The translations under genes and the position numbers were made by a program. From assembly GCA_023251935.1 (NCBI GenBank), contig JAHEXV010000003.1, forward strand, positions 16,246-80,245: a stretch of 64,000 nt of DNA, read 5' to 3'. Shown here piece by piece: positions 44,755 through 53,674 of this stretch. Source of the DNA: a bacterium (GTDB lineage: Bacteria > Actinomycetota > Thermoleophilia > Solirubrobacterales > 70-9). Every line of letters begins with the position of its first letter. Position 1 is the first letter of the stretch. The notes beneath the pieces are model-generated. The model searched no databases, had not been told where the DNA came from, and saw only the letters and a program-made list of their open reading frames with translations.

Positions 44755-44913
44755 CTACCACCCGGCTTGGTACCGGCCCCTGTCGGCCGCAGGGCCGCCA
44801 TTGACCACGTCATGCACCCCGTCCTTGGCGAGGATCGTGTCGTTGTCCTCCTCACCCCGGAGAACGTCCTTGCGCGTCCCCCGGACCAGGCAGTCGTCGT
44901 CGGCGGTGGCCAA
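44755..44913 (-). pseudogene. RTX-like fragment (C-terminal end of a calcium-binding repeat protein)
   Basis: Within a 327-bp stretch otherwise lacking genes, one minus-strand frame reads ATADDDCLVRGTRKDVLRG, then EDNDTILAKDGVHDVVNGG, with the GGPxxDR-like ending seen at the end of RTX nonapeptide proteins. A TTG at 44913 could start a 52-residue protein, but there is no signal peptide or ribosome binding site. I take it as a decayed fragment. The remainder up to the tRNA at 45089 shows nothing I can support. Confidence 0.4.
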
Positions 44914-45088
44914 CCAAGACTTCCACGGAGGGTGCTGAGGCTTCCAGCGAGCGAGCGCCGGCGATGACGCCGGTACCTTCGTTCGGTCCTGAGTCGGCTA
45001 GTCGGCCCCTCGGTGGTGACTCCCCGGCGTGACGCGCTGCATCGTGCCCGGCTTCTGCTTTGCGCTCGAGAAGCAAGCGACCAACCAA

Positions 45089-45161
45089 TGGAGCCAGCGG
45101 GACTCGAACCCGCGACCTCCCGGATGCAAACCGGACGCTCTCCCAACTGAGCTATGGCCCC
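45089..45161 (-). tRNA. tRNA-Ala (anticodon TGC)
   Basis: 73-base cloverleaf on the minus strand: acceptor GGGGCCA/TGGCTCC, D-arm GCTC-AGTTGGGA-GAGC, anticodon loop TTTGCAT, T-arm GCGGG-TTCGAGT-CCCGC, discriminator A, no encoded CCA. Its T-arm equals that of the tRNA-Ala(CGC) at 49544. Confidence 0.96.
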
Positions 45162-45296
45162 AGCGAGGACAATTCTACGGCCGACCTGGGCCGATTTCGG
45201 GACCGCGCAAGGGGCGGCCCCGCCGAAGGCAAGCGTATGTCGAGCGGGCGCTCGTGTGGGAGGATGGGCCTCGAAGCCTCGACCTGGAGGATCGCG

Positions 45297-46661
45297 ATGC
45301 CACAAACGAGGACGGCGACCGACGCCGTCGGGGAGCGGGAGCAGCCGGACAAGTCCCCCCCGGCGGTCGAGGATGTGGTGGCCGAGGCGAAGGCGGGCGG
45401 CGCCCCCAAGCCCGGGCAGCGGGCGGAGGTGTCGAACCTCGAGATCGTCCGCCATTACTTCGAGATCGCCGCCGACCGCCTGGAGCTCCCCGAGGACGTC
45501 CGCGTCGTTTTCTGGACTCCCTACCGCGAGGTAACCGTCCAGATCCCGGTGAAGCTCTCCGACGGCAAGGTCCACGTCTACTCGGGCTATCGGATCCAGC
45601 ACAACGGCGCCCGCGGCCCCTACAAGGGGGGCGTGCGCTTTCACCCCGAGGTCGACGTCGACGAGGTTCGGGCTCTGGCGTCACTGATGACCTGGAAGAC
45701 GGCGGTGGCCGGGGTCCCGTTCGGGGGCGCCAAGGGGGGCGTCAACTGCCCAGCCGACCAGCTTCAGCGCTCGGAGGTCCAGGCGATCACCCGGTCGTTC
45801 ATGGACAAGGTGGAGAAGGTGCTCGGGCCAACCCGCGACATCCCCGCCCCGGACGTCAACACCAACGCCCAGGTGATGGCCTGGATGATGGACGAGTACG
45901 GCAAGCTCCACGGGCACACCCCGGCGATCTGCACAGGCAAGCCGATCGCGCTCGAGGGCTCCTACGGACGCGAGGCCGCCACCGGCCGCGGCTGCGTGTA
46001 CATGTTCCGCGAGGCTGCACCGCATCTGGGCCTCTCCCCCGCCGACGCCACCTTCGTCGTCCAGGGCTACGGGAACGTGGGCTCGTGGGCGGCGCGGATC
46101 ATGCAGCAGCTGGGCGCCAAGATGGTGGCGGTCTCCGATGCCTATGGGGCGATCCGCAACGACGCCGGAATCGACGCCAACGCCCTCCACGATCACCTCG
46201 CGGGCGGCGCCATGATCACCGAGTTCGAGCAGGCCGAGGCGATCGAAGCCGATGACCTCATCGCCGTCCCCTGCGACGTCTTCATCCCCGCTGCCCTCGG
46301 CGGCATGCTCCACGAGGGGAACGCCGATCGCCTCGAGTGCCGGGTGATCGTCGAGGGAGCGAACAGTCCCACCACGCCGGCCGCCGACCAGATCCTGCGC
46401 GACAAGGACGTCTACATCATCCCCGACGTGATGGCGAACGCCGGCGGCGTCGTCGTCTCCTACTTCGAGTGGGTGCAGAACCTCCAGCACTTCCGCTGGG
46501 ACGAGCGCGAGGTGAACGACAAGCTCGGCACGATCATGCGGCGTGCCTATCGCGAGGTCTCGGCTCGGGCTCGCGAGGAGGGCATCGACCTGCGCGAGGC
46601 CGCCTACCTGGTTGGAATAGAGCGGGTCGTCGAGGCCGCCCGCACGCGGGGCTACGTCTAG
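45297..46661 (+). CDS. gdhA: Glutamate dehydrogenase
   Basis: Hexameric-type Glu/Leu/Phe/Val dehydrogenase of 454 residues that interconverts glutamate and 2-oxoglutarate. Substrate-binding YKGGVRFHPEVDVDEV, the catalytic-lysine block GVPFGGAKGGVN and the dinucleotide fold VVQGYGNVGSWAA are present. The first 45 residues are a variable hydrophilic extension. ATG at 45297 has GGAGG six bases upstream; an in-frame ATG at 45264 is possible. The stop overlaps that of the convergent acidic-protein gene by four bases (CTAG). Confidence 0.93.
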   Translation: MPQTRTATDAVGEREQPDKSPPAVEDVVAEAKAGGAPKPGQRAEVSNLEIVRHYFEIAADRLELPEDVRVVFWTPYREVTVQIPVKLSDGKVHVYSGYRIQHNGARGPYKGGVRFHPEVDVDEVRALASLMTWKTAVAGVPFGGAKGGVNCPADQLQRSEVQAITRSFMDKVEKVLGPTRDIPAPDVNTNAQVMAWMMDEYGKLHGHTPAICTGKPIALEGSYGREAATGRGCVYMFREAAPHLGLSPADATFVVQGYGNVGSWAARIMQQLGAKMVAVSDAYGAIRNDAGIDANALHDHLAGGAMITEFEQAEAIEADDLIAVPCDVFIPAALGGMLHEGNADRLECRVIVEGANSPTTPAADQILRDKDVYIIPDVMANAGGVVVSYFEWVQNLQHFRWDEREVNDKLGTIMRRAYREVSARAREEGIDLREAAYLVGIERVVEAARTRGYV

Positions 46662-47446
46662 AAGTCGAAGTCCTTCGGCTCGCGCTGCTCGAACCACAGC
46701 TCGTCGTCCTCGGGCGAATCCCTGAGGAACTCCGGCGTATCGGCGAGCACGTCGTCCTCCTCGGCGCCAGCCTCCTGATCCGCTGACGGCTCCTCCTCGT
46801 CGGCCGGCTTGAGATGCTCCTCGTCGGCCTCCTCCGGCTCGGCGTCGGCCTCGACAGCGGCCTCCTCCGCGGCCGGCTCCTCGGGCTCGATCGCCTCCTC
46901 CGGGAGGGCGTGCTCAACCGTGTCCAGCGACTCGACCGGCGCCTCGGCTGGCGCGCTGCCGGCGGGCTCTGCCTGCTCGACGCCTTCATCCGGATGGTCG
47001 TCGGCCGCTTCGGCTGGCTCGGGCTCGGTGACCTCGAGCTCCAGCTCGAGCTCCTCGAGGTCCGCCTGGCGGTCCGCGCTTTGATCGAAGACCGCCGTCA
47101 GCTCCTCGGACTCGGGGGTCGGCTCGGCGCCCGCCTCCGGCTGCTCCTCGTCCGCGGCGGGCTCGACCTCGGGGGGCGGCTCGGCGAGCGCATGCTCGCT
47201 GGCGGACGGCTCCGCCGGGGCCTCGGGCGGGAGCGCGGCCGGCGGGGGCTCCGAGACGGCGGCCTCGGCCGCGGCGCCGTTGCCCGATTGCTCGTGCGGC
47301 TCAGCCGAATCCGGGAAGTCGGGCTCTCCGGGCCGGCTCGGCGGCCCGAACGCCTCGTCCTCGAGCTGCTTCAGCTCGGACTCGGTCGCGCCGCGCTGCC
47401 GCTTCAGGTCCAGGTGCTGGCGAATCGCGTCGTCGAGGATTCCCAT
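46658..47446 (-). CDS. Very acidic, disordered protein with conserved ends
   Basis: A 262-residue protein rich in Glu, Ala, Pro and Asp between residues 45 and 225, almost certainly disordered. The ends are different in character: the N-terminal GILDDAIRQHLDLKRQRGA forms an amphipathic helix and the C-terminal DVLADTPEFLRDSPEDDEL followed by WFEQREPKDFDF is the type of segment conserved in actinobacterial homologues (recollection). No known catalytic motif. It might bind partners through its two ends with a negatively charged spacer (inference). Convergent with gdhA. Confidence 0.75.
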   Translation of the reverse strand: MGILDDAIRQHLDLKRQRGATESELKQLEDEAFGPPSRPGEPDFPDSAEPHEQSGNGAAAEAAVSEPPPAALPPEAPAEPSASEHALAEPPPEVEPAADEEQPEAGAEPTPESEELTAVFDQSADRQADLEELELELEVTEPEPAEAADDHPDEGVEQAEPAGSAPAEAPVESLDTVEHALPEEAIEPEEPAAEEAAVEADAEPEEADEEHLKPADEEEPSADQEAGAEEDDVLADTPEFLRDSPEDDELWFEQREPKDFDF

Positions 47447-47585
47447 GGCGATCTAGGTTGAGAAGAGTACTGCGCCTCCCCGCCCGCGTAGGCACGGATT
47501 CCTGCATGGGCGCGGGCGCCCGAACCGCCGAGGCGACGCCCGGCCGGGGTCTGATTTCGCCGCCGCGCGCCGCGTCCCTGCGCGC

Positions 47586-49460
47586 TCAGGAACGTCTCGC
47601 GGCGCTCGCCGCCGGGGCGCCGCTGACCCTGTTCTTGCCGCAGCGCTTGGCCTCGTAAAGCGCCGCGTCGGCGGCGGCGATCAACGTCCGAGCGCTGTCG
47701 GCCGAGGCGGGCATCGAGGCCGCGCCCACGCTTGCCGTGACCTTGAGCGTCCCCGAGCCGTCGATCCGCGGGATCGCCTCCGACTCGATCCGCGCCCGGA
47801 TCCGCTCCCCGAGCTCGACCGCGCCGCCGAGCCCGGTCTCGGGCAGCGCCACCGCGAACTCCTCGCCGCCGTAGCGCGCCGGCTCGTCGACCCCGCGCGA
47901 CTCGGAGGCGAGCACGACACCAATCGTCCGCAGCACCTCGTCGCCCTGGAGGTGGCCGTGGGTGTCGTTGACGCGCTTGAAGTCGTCGATGTCGAGCAGG
48001 ATCAGCGACAGCTCGTGACCAAAGCGATGCGCGCGCGCCGTCTCCTTGGAGATCAGCTCCCGGAACCGGCGGTTGTTGGAGAGCCCGGTGAGCTCGTCGG
48101 TCACCGCCTGCTCCGAGACCAGCTCGTGCAGGGCGATGTTCTCGATCGACGCCGATACCTGCCCGACCAGGTACAGGAAGACGTCCCGCTCGGCGTTGCT
48201 GAACTGCTCTCCGCTGCGAGCGACCGTCATCACCCCCACGTTCCCCGGCGGCTCGGCGAGCCTCCGCAGCGGGCTCGCCAGCGCGCAGTGATCGCCGTCC
48301 CGGCCAACCACGAGGTCGTTGCGGGCGCGGGCCCTCTCCGCCGCGGCGACGGAGGCGTCCCGGAGCCCCGGGTTGAAGTCCCCGGCCTCGGCCTCGGCCC
48401 CTTCGCGGCTTAACACGATCGTCCCGTACTCGGCCCGGCAGGCGCCCAGCGACGTCTCGACGACGACCTGCAGCAACGCTTGGCGGTCGAGCCCGGAGGC
48501 GAACGCCTCCCCAATCCGGCTGACCGAGCGATCGATCTCGATCTGCTGGCGACGAAGCTCGTCCATCTGGGTGCTGAGGCGATCGCTCATCTTGTTGAAC
48601 TCGCTGGCCAGCCCCGCCATCTCGTCCTTCCCGACGACGGGAACCTTGTGGCTGAAGTCCCCCTGACCGATCCGGCGCGCGGCGTCAAGCATCGCCGCCA
48701 CCTGGCCGCCGAGCGCTCGCAGCAGCATCGCCACGAAGACCAGCGCCACCGCGAAGAACACGACCAGCACGGCGGCGACCAGGGGGCTCGAGGAGAAGAA
48801 GCCCCCCGACTCCGTGGGGCCGAAGAGGGCGAGCCGGAGATCGCCGGATCCCGGGAGGTCGGTGGTCCCGGCGCGAAGCGTGTCGCCGGCGACCTCGATG
48901 TCACCTGAGTGCCCGGTCGCCGGCAGGGTTGCGTCCCCGAGCGCGAGCGTCTCTGAGATCGGGCCGGCGGGCCCGACCAGCGCCGCGTCCCGTCCGGTCA
49001 GGTGACGGACCTCGGCCAGGTATTCGGATGGGGTCGTCGTGGAGACGACCAGCGAGCCGAGCCCGCCGCTGGGCCCGCGGAGATTGAGGCGGTAGGGCGC
49101 GACCGCGCCGGACCCCCCAACCGCGGCCAGTCGCCGGCCTTCGGCGTCGCGGACGATCAGGTATCGAGCCCGATGCCGCCGCGCCGCAACCCGCGCCACG
49201 GCCGCCACCTGGGCGGAATCGCCGGACTGGAGAGCGACGCCGAGGGCCGGGTCCCGTCCCAGCTCATTGGCCGCTTGCCTCGCGGCCGCCGCGTCGTCGC
49301 GATAGACCGAGAGGGCGGTCTCGAGGCCGGCGGCGAGCCGAGCGTCGGCTTTGCCGTTCCTCGACTGGGTGGTCACCTGCGTGACCAGCACGGCGACGGC
49401 GATCATCGGCATGACGACGATCAGCAGGAAGAAGAGCGTGAGGCGACCGCGAAAGCTCAC
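47586..49460 (-). CDS. Membrane-bound diguanylate cyclase (HAMP-GAF-GGDEF)
   Basis: A 624-residue sensor that would make cyclic di-GMP. An N-terminal helix (LFFLLIVVMPMIAVAVLV), an extracytoplasmic part of about 190 residues, a second helix (VAAVLVVFFAVALVFVAMLL), a HAMP linker (ARRIGQGDFSHKVPVVG), a GAF-like domain with two cysteines, and a C-terminal GGDEF domain follow in order. The active-site loop is YGGEEFAVALPE and an RxxD inhibition site (RGVD) stands five residues before GGEEF, so product inhibition is expected. ATG at 49460. No c-di-GMP effector is encoded nearby. Confidence 0.92.
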   Translation of the reverse strand: MSFRGRLTLFFLLIVVMPMIAVAVLVTQVTTQSRNGKADARLAAGLETALSVYRDDAAAARQAANELGRDPALGVALQSGDSAQVAAVARVAARRHRARYLIVRDAEGRRLAAVGGSGAVAPYRLNLRGPSGGLGSLVVSTTTPSEYLAEVRHLTGRDAALVGPAGPISETLALGDATLPATGHSGDIEVAGDTLRAGTTDLPGSGDLRLALFGPTESGGFFSSSPLVAAVLVVFFAVALVFVAMLLRALGGQVAAMLDAARRIGQGDFSHKVPVVGKDEMAGLASEFNKMSDRLSTQMDELRRQQIEIDRSVSRIGEAFASGLDRQALLQVVVETSLGACRAEYGTIVLSREGAEAEAGDFNPGLRDASVAAAERARARNDLVVGRDGDHCALASPLRRLAEPPGNVGVMTVARSGEQFSNAERDVFLYLVGQVSASIENIALHELVSEQAVTDELTGLSNNRRFRELISKETARAHRFGHELSLILLDIDDFKRVNDTHGHLQGDEVLRTIGVVLASESRGVDEPARYGGEEFAVALPETGLGGAVELGERIRARIESEAIPRIDGSGTLKVTASVGAASMPASADSARTLIAAADAALYEAKRCGKNRVSGAPAASAARRS

Positions 49461-49543
49461 TTTCGATCCACCAGCTTAGATCGGCACAACTACGGTTATC
49501 CTTGCCTCCCGGCACGCCGCTCCCCGAGCGCGCATTCTGTCGC

Positions 49544-49616
49544 GGGGCTATAGCTCAGTTGGGAGAGCGCCTGGATCGCACCCAGGAGGTCGCGGGTTCG
49601 AGTCCCGCTAGCTCCA
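49544..49616 (+). tRNA. tRNA-Ala (anticodon CGC), probable integration target
   Basis: 73-base cloverleaf: acceptor GGGGCTA/TAGCTCC, D-arm GCTC-AGTTGGGA-GAGC, anticodon stem CCTGG/CCAGG with loop ATCGCAC, T-arm GCGGG-TTCGAGT-CCCGC, discriminator A. Its last 42 bases (49575-49616) are repeated downstream in the same orientation at 51535, 53202, 55389 and 59977, so it looks like an attachment site used several times. Confidence 0.96.
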
Positions 49617-49779
49617 TCAGCATGGTGGGTGCTGTGGCGCGGTGCTGACGCAGCGATTGCTTTTGGATCCGCAGTGAACGTGTCAGCTGCTCTGGGACGG
49701 GCTAGCGGTGCAGGACCTCTGCCCTGCAATTGGCAGTTAGGGGGACGGCCTCAGGACCGGTCTTGGAAGGCCGAGGCCC

Positions 49780-51099
49780 TTAGCGCAATGGCCCGCGGAC
49801 GAAAACGTCCAAGGCGCCGTTGTTGTCGCCCCCGACCAAGGTCGAGGCCGATGACTCGAAGGCCAGGAAGCGCCCGTCGGCGGAGATCGAGGGCGCGAAG
49901 CTGTCGCCGTTTCCCTGCGCGCCGGTCGAGCTGACGCTGAACCGCCTCGTCTTGCCGGTCCTTCGGTCACGCACGAAGACGTCACTGAAGCCGTTCGTGT
50001 CTCCGCCGACGAGGTTGGTGGCGGCGGAGTCGAACGCAACGAAGCGCCCGTCGGCGGACATCGGCGAGGGCGCGGAGCTGTCGCCGTTTCCCTGCGCCCC
50101 GGCCGAGCTCACGCTGACCCGCTTCGTCTTGCCCCTCTCCAGGTTGTGGACGAAGACGTCGCGGAAGCCGTTCGTGTCGTTGCCGACCAGGTTGGTTGCG
50201 TCGGAGCGGAAGGCGACGAAGCGCCCGTCGGCGGAGATCGAGGCCTGGCGGCTCTCGTTATTGCCCTCTGCCCCCGCCGAGCTCACGCTCACCCGCTTCG
50301 TGCGGCCCCCTCTTCGGTCGCGCACGAAGACGTCGCGGAAGCCGTTCGAGTCGTTGCCGACCAGGTTTGTTGCCGCGGACTCGAAGGCGACGAACCGCCC
50401 GTCAGCGGAGATCGAGGGCGACTCGCTGAAGCTGTTCCCCTGCACCCCGGCCGAGCTCACGCTGACCCGCTTCGTCTTGCCGGTCCTTCGGTCGCCGACG
50501 AAGACGTCCAAGGAGGCGTTCGTGTCTCCGCCGACCAGGTTGGTGGCCGCGGAGCGGAAGGCGACGAAGCGCCCGTTGGCTGAGATCGAGGGCGCGCGGC
50601 TGTCGCCATCTCCCTGTGCCCCGGCCGAGCTCACGCTGAACCGCCTCGTCTTGCCGGTCCTTCGGTCGCGCACGAACACGTCCTCCTTGCCGTTGGTGTC
50701 GTTGCCGACCAGGTTGGTTGCCGATGACTCGAAGGCGACGAAGCGCCCGTCGGCGGAGATCGAGGGCGTAGTGCTGTCGCCGTCTCCCGGCGCCCCCGCC
50801 GAGCTCACGCTGACCCGCCTCGTCTTGCCGGTCCTTCGGTCGCGCACGAACACGTCCTCCTTGCCGTTCGTGTCGTTGCCGACCAGGTTGGTTGCCGATG
50901 ACTCGAAGGCCACGAAGCGCCCGTCGGCGGAGATCGAGGCCGCGCGGCTGTCGCCGTCTCCCTGTGCCCCCGTCGAGCTCAAGCTGATGCGTTTCGTCTT
51001 CGTTGCGGTCCCAGCCATGCTCGGAACGGCGAGCGCGATCGCCGAGGCGACCAGCAGCACGCCGAGACCGAACCCCACCAGCATTGGACGGTTTCGCAT
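49780..51099 (-). CDS. Exported seven-bladed beta-propeller (TolB/PD40-like) protein
   Basis: A 439-residue protein with a signal peptide (LVGFGLGVLLVASAIALAVP) and seven tandem repeats of about 58 residues. Each repeat contains SISADGRFVAFESSATNLV, then a calcium-site-like GNDTNG, then DVFVRDRRTGKT and SVSSAGAQG. Seven repeats fit a closed seven-bladed propeller. Blades 1 and 2 are almost identical, which suggests recent expansion or homogenisation. ATG at 51099; the longer frame upstream adds 20 unlike residues. It is the only gene in the first cassette behind tRNA-Ala(CGC). Likely an extracellular binding protein; ligand unknown. Confidence 0.85.
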   Translation of the reverse strand: MRNRPMLVGFGLGVLLVASAIALAVPSMAGTATKTKRISLSSTGAQGDGDSRAASISADGRFVAFESSATNLVGNDTNGKEDVFVRDRRTGKTRRVSVSSAGAPGDGDSTTPSISADGRFVAFESSATNLVGNDTNGKEDVFVRDRRTGKTRRFSVSSAGAQGDGDSRAPSISANGRFVAFRSAATNLVGGDTNASLDVFVGDRRTGKTKRVSVSSAGVQGNSFSESPSISADGRFVAFESAATNLVGNDSNGFRDVFVRDRRGGRTKRVSVSSAGAEGNNESRQASISADGRFVAFRSDATNLVGNDTNGFRDVFVHNLERGKTKRVSVSSAGAQGNGDSSAPSPMSADGRFVAFDSAATNLVGGDTNGFSDVFVRDRRTGKTRRFSVSSTGAQGNGDSFAPSISADGRFLAFESSASTLVGGDNNGALDVFVRGPLR

Positions 51100-51388
51100 G
51101 ATTCCCGCTCGAGGCGATGCGCCATGCACCAGAGGGCAGACCCTACTCTGGCGATTCACCGACCGTCAAGACCGCGAGCAGGCGTGCGAACGACCGAGCG
51201 CCGGATTCGTTAGTGCGGCTTTGCGGGAATAGCGGGCTTCTCGCGACGGGTAGCCCAAATGCCGCGTTGGACGAGCTGCGGTCGTCCGCGGCAGCGCTGT
51301 CCGCGCGCCTGCTCTCGGGGTGAACGCGGCGGCGCACCGCACCTACGTAGCCGGCTGCATTGCGTCGCTTCTCGTTCGGACGGGAACA

Positions 51389-51576
51389 AAGGCACTCATC
51401 GCCAAGAGTGCCTGAATCCAAGTGGAATCCCCGGCTATCGGCGGACATCCGCACTGACTCGGCTCTTCGGGCTGGTCGCAAATCCCCTGCTAAGTCGTAC
51501 CTTCTAAGGCGGGAACCCCCGAGCGCTAGCCCGCATCGCACCCAGGAGGTCGCGGATTCGAGTCCGGCTAGCTCCA
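51389..51576 (+). repeat. Cassette boundary D: degenerate left arm plus tRNA-Ala 3' half
   Basis: Core 51535-51576 matches the tRNA-Ala(CGC) 3' half with two changes in the T-arm (GCGGA/CCGGC). A hairpin GGCACTC-N8-GAGTGCC begins about 145 bases before the core, the same place as the hairpins of the other boundaries, although the sequence between is strongly diverged. The 51100-51653 stretch contains no gene I can support apart from this boundary. Confidence 0.65.
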
Positions 51577-51653
51577 TCGCACGGCGAATCGCCGGAAATC
51601 GGCACGGAAGGTGGGAAGATCACTTTCGTGGTTCGACCGGGCTGTGCTGCGCC

Positions 51654-52982
51654 GTGAACCAAGCCGCGGACATCCGCTATACGAAGTCGGGCAACGTGTC
51701 GCTTGCCTACCAAGCGTTCGGCGCGGGCGATACCGACCTCGTGCTGGCGCCCGGATACATCTCGAACCTCGAGGCAAATTGGGAGGAGCCCAACTACGCA
51801 CGTTTCCTGGAGCGCCTCGCCTCGAGGTTCCGCGTCATCGTGTTCGATAAGCGTGGGACGGGCCTGTCCGACCGGATCCCGGCCGCGACGCTCGAGGAGC
51901 GAGCCGATGACGTACGCGCCGTGATGGACGCCGCCGGCGTCGAGCGTGGGGCGCTCCTGGGCTGGTCGGAGGGCGGCAGCTACAGCGCATTCTTCGCCGC
52001 CCGAGAGCCCGAACGCGTCTCGCATCTCATCCTGTACGCGGCTCCACCGCGCATCTTGCGGACCGACGACTACCCCGCGGGCTGGCCCCTGGAGATGTTC
52101 GACGAAATCCTCGCTGGGACCGAGGCCACTTGGGGAACCGACGCAGTCGCGGGCTGGGTTAACCCCAGCGCCGCGGAGGACGAGGCCTACCGGCGGTGGT
52201 TCGGTCACATGCAACGCCTCGCCGCGAGCCCCGGCAGCGCCCGAGAGATGATGGCTGGGCTGCGGGACCTCGACATCCGCGACCTCCTGCCCTCCCTCCG
52301 GGTGCCGACGCTCATCCTCCACCGGGTCGAAGAGACCTGGGTTCGGGTGGAGCACAGCCGGTATCTAGCCGAGCACATCCCGGGTGCCAAGTACGTCGAG
52401 TTGCCCGGCGGCGACCACTGGCCATGGATGGGCGACGGCGACGCCGTCATCGACGAGATCGAGGAATTCGTGACCGGAACTCGGCCCGTGCGCGAGCCCG
52501 ATCGTGTGCTGGCGACGGTGCTCTTCACCGACATCGTCGATTCCACCCGGCGGGCCGCGGACCTCGGTGACCGCCGTTGGCGCGACCTGCTCGAGGGCCA
52601 CAACCGGGTCGTCCGGCAGAGCCTCCAGCGCTTCCGCGGAGACGAGGTCAAAACCATGGGAGACGGCTTCCTCGCGACCTTCGACGGCCCGGCGCGCGGC
52701 ATCCGGTGCGCGCGGGCGGTCGTCGACGAGCTAGGACGGCTCGGTGTCGACCTGCGTGCCGGACTGCATACCGGGGAGTGCGCGGCCATGAACGGCGACC
52801 TCGGCGGGGTCGCGGTCCACATCGGCGCGCGCGTGGCAGCCAAGGCTCAGCCGGGGGAGGTACTCGTATCGAGCACGGTCAAGGACTTGGTTGCAGGGTC
52901 CGAGATCGATTTCCAAGATCGCGGCGAGCACGAACTCAAGGGCGTGCCCGGCCGCTGGCGGCTGTTCGCGGTGGCTCGCTGA
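51654..52982 (+). CDS. Alpha/beta hydrolase fused to class III nucleotidyl cyclase
   Basis: A 442-residue two-domain protein. Residues 10-275 are an alpha/beta hydrolase (VFDKRGTGLSDR, nucleophile elbow LGWSEGGSY, late GDHWPW with the histidine). Residues 285-440 are a class III adenylate/guanylate cyclase domain: VLFTDIVDSTRRAADLG with the metal aspartates, MGDGFLATFDGPARG and LRAGLHTGE. Such fusions are frequent in actinobacteria and have unknown signals. No signal peptide. GTG at 51654; the frame is open further upstream into the tRNA-like repeat but that part is not protein-like. Single gene of the second cassette. Confidence 0.88.
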   Translation: MNQAADIRYTKSGNVSLAYQAFGAGDTDLVLAPGYISNLEANWEEPNYARFLERLASRFRVIVFDKRGTGLSDRIPAATLEERADDVRAVMDAAGVERGALLGWSEGGSYSAFFAAREPERVSHLILYAAPPRILRTDDYPAGWPLEMFDEILAGTEATWGTDAVAGWVNPSAAEDEAYRRWFGHMQRLAASPGSAREMMAGLRDLDIRDLLPSLRVPTLILHRVEETWVRVEHSRYLAEHIPGAKYVELPGGDHWPWMGDGDAVIDEIEEFVTGTRPVREPDRVLATVLFTDIVDSTRRAADLGDRRWRDLLEGHNRVVRQSLQRFRGDEVKTMGDGFLATFDGPARGIRCARAVVDELGRLGVDLRAGLHTGECAAMNGDLGGVAVHIGARVAAKAQPGEVLVSSTVKDLVAGSEIDFQDRGEHELKGVPGRWRLFAVAR

Positions 52983-53051
52983 GGTTTCCACCGCTGCGGG
53001 ATCAGCTCAGATCGCCACGGCCCCGGTCACGCCCAAGTCGAGCCGGATTGA

Positions 53052-53243
53052 TTGGGCACCAACCGCGTTCCCAGTGCCCAAATCCCCCGACATCTTCGGA
53101 GATATTCCGACATCTGACGTTCGACTGGCTCTCGGTCGGCAGGGCAAATCTGGCTCTTTCAAGCCAGATGTGGGCTCAGACCAACGCAACTGCGGCCCCG
53201 CATCGCACCCAGGAGGTCGCGGGTTCGAGTCCCGCTAGCTCCA
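53052..53243 (+). repeat. Cassette boundary A: left arm plus tRNA-Ala 3' half
   Basis: Core 53202-53243 is identical to tRNA bases 49575-49616. The arm starts with TTGGGCAC-N14-GTGCCCAA (53052-53081), continues with three near repeats of GACATCTTC-like units, and has a second inverted repeat ATCTGGCT-N6-AGCCAGAT (53148-53169). The same order is found at boundaries B and C. The gene-free stretch 52983-53674 holds this repeat, the 68-bp repeat that follows and about 370 bp in which I see no clear gene. Confidence 0.85.
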
Positions 53244-53306
53244 TCAATACCTGCTTCCAGGCCCTGCGGCGGCGGAGCGCGCGTCGCGCTTCTGCTCCTC
53301 GCGCAT
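53239..53306 (+). repeat. 68-bp cassette right end, copy 1
   Basis: Differs from 58032-58099 at a single base. It starts in the last bases of the tRNA core (CTCCATCAATAC) and ends CTCCTCGCGCAT. This looks like the right arm shared by the third and fifth cassettes. Confidence 0.9.
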
Positions 53307-53674
53307 TGCAGAAGCGCCATGGAGTCAGCGCAGCGCTTCCGCTCTTCGTCCAAAGCGGACGCGGGAACGGGGGGCGTCGACGGTGCTGACGGCCGAGGCT
53401 CGCCCCGATCTGCTGAAACGAGACGATCAAGACGGTGGGGAGCTACCGCCGCATTGGCTGGACCCGCCGCCAGCCCGGGAAGGCGAGCCCCAGCCCCGCC
53501 GCCACCTGGAGCGCGAAGACGGCCCACCAGCTGCTCGATCTCGCCCGCCGGCGAGGCGGAGGAGCTGGGGGTCGAGCCGCTCGCGCGGAGGGCTCGGGCG
53601 ACGGCGGGCTAGCCGATTTGGCGGCCGGCCGATCGCGGGATAGAGTCGCGCGGAACCCATACCCAGGAGGAGCT

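Noticed and set aside
45264..45297. Alternative gdhA start at 45264
   Set aside because: The ATG at 45297 has GGAGG at the right distance while 45264 does not; the 11 extra residues show no similarity.
49780..51099. CRISPR-like regular repeats
   Set aside because: The 174-bp period is coding and produces propeller blades; no CRISPR array with short repeats and unique spacers was seen anywhere in the window.
51143..51577. Minus-strand ORF ending in a GLESATSWVRCG-type sequence, and similar ORFs over the other tRNA-like cores (53159-53527, 55228-55599, 59786-60100)
   Set aside because: The protein-like similarity comes from translating the tRNA-Ala 3' half antisense (GLEPATSWVRCG). These are artefacts that occur wherever such repeats lie, not genes.
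53052..53243. Possible tmRNA or tRNA-like RNA formed by the arm and core
   Set aside because: A tmRNA needs a matching 5' acceptor strand and a tag reading frame; no GGGGCTA-like 5' half is found upstream of any of the cores. A transcribed structure is still possible and noted in the findings.
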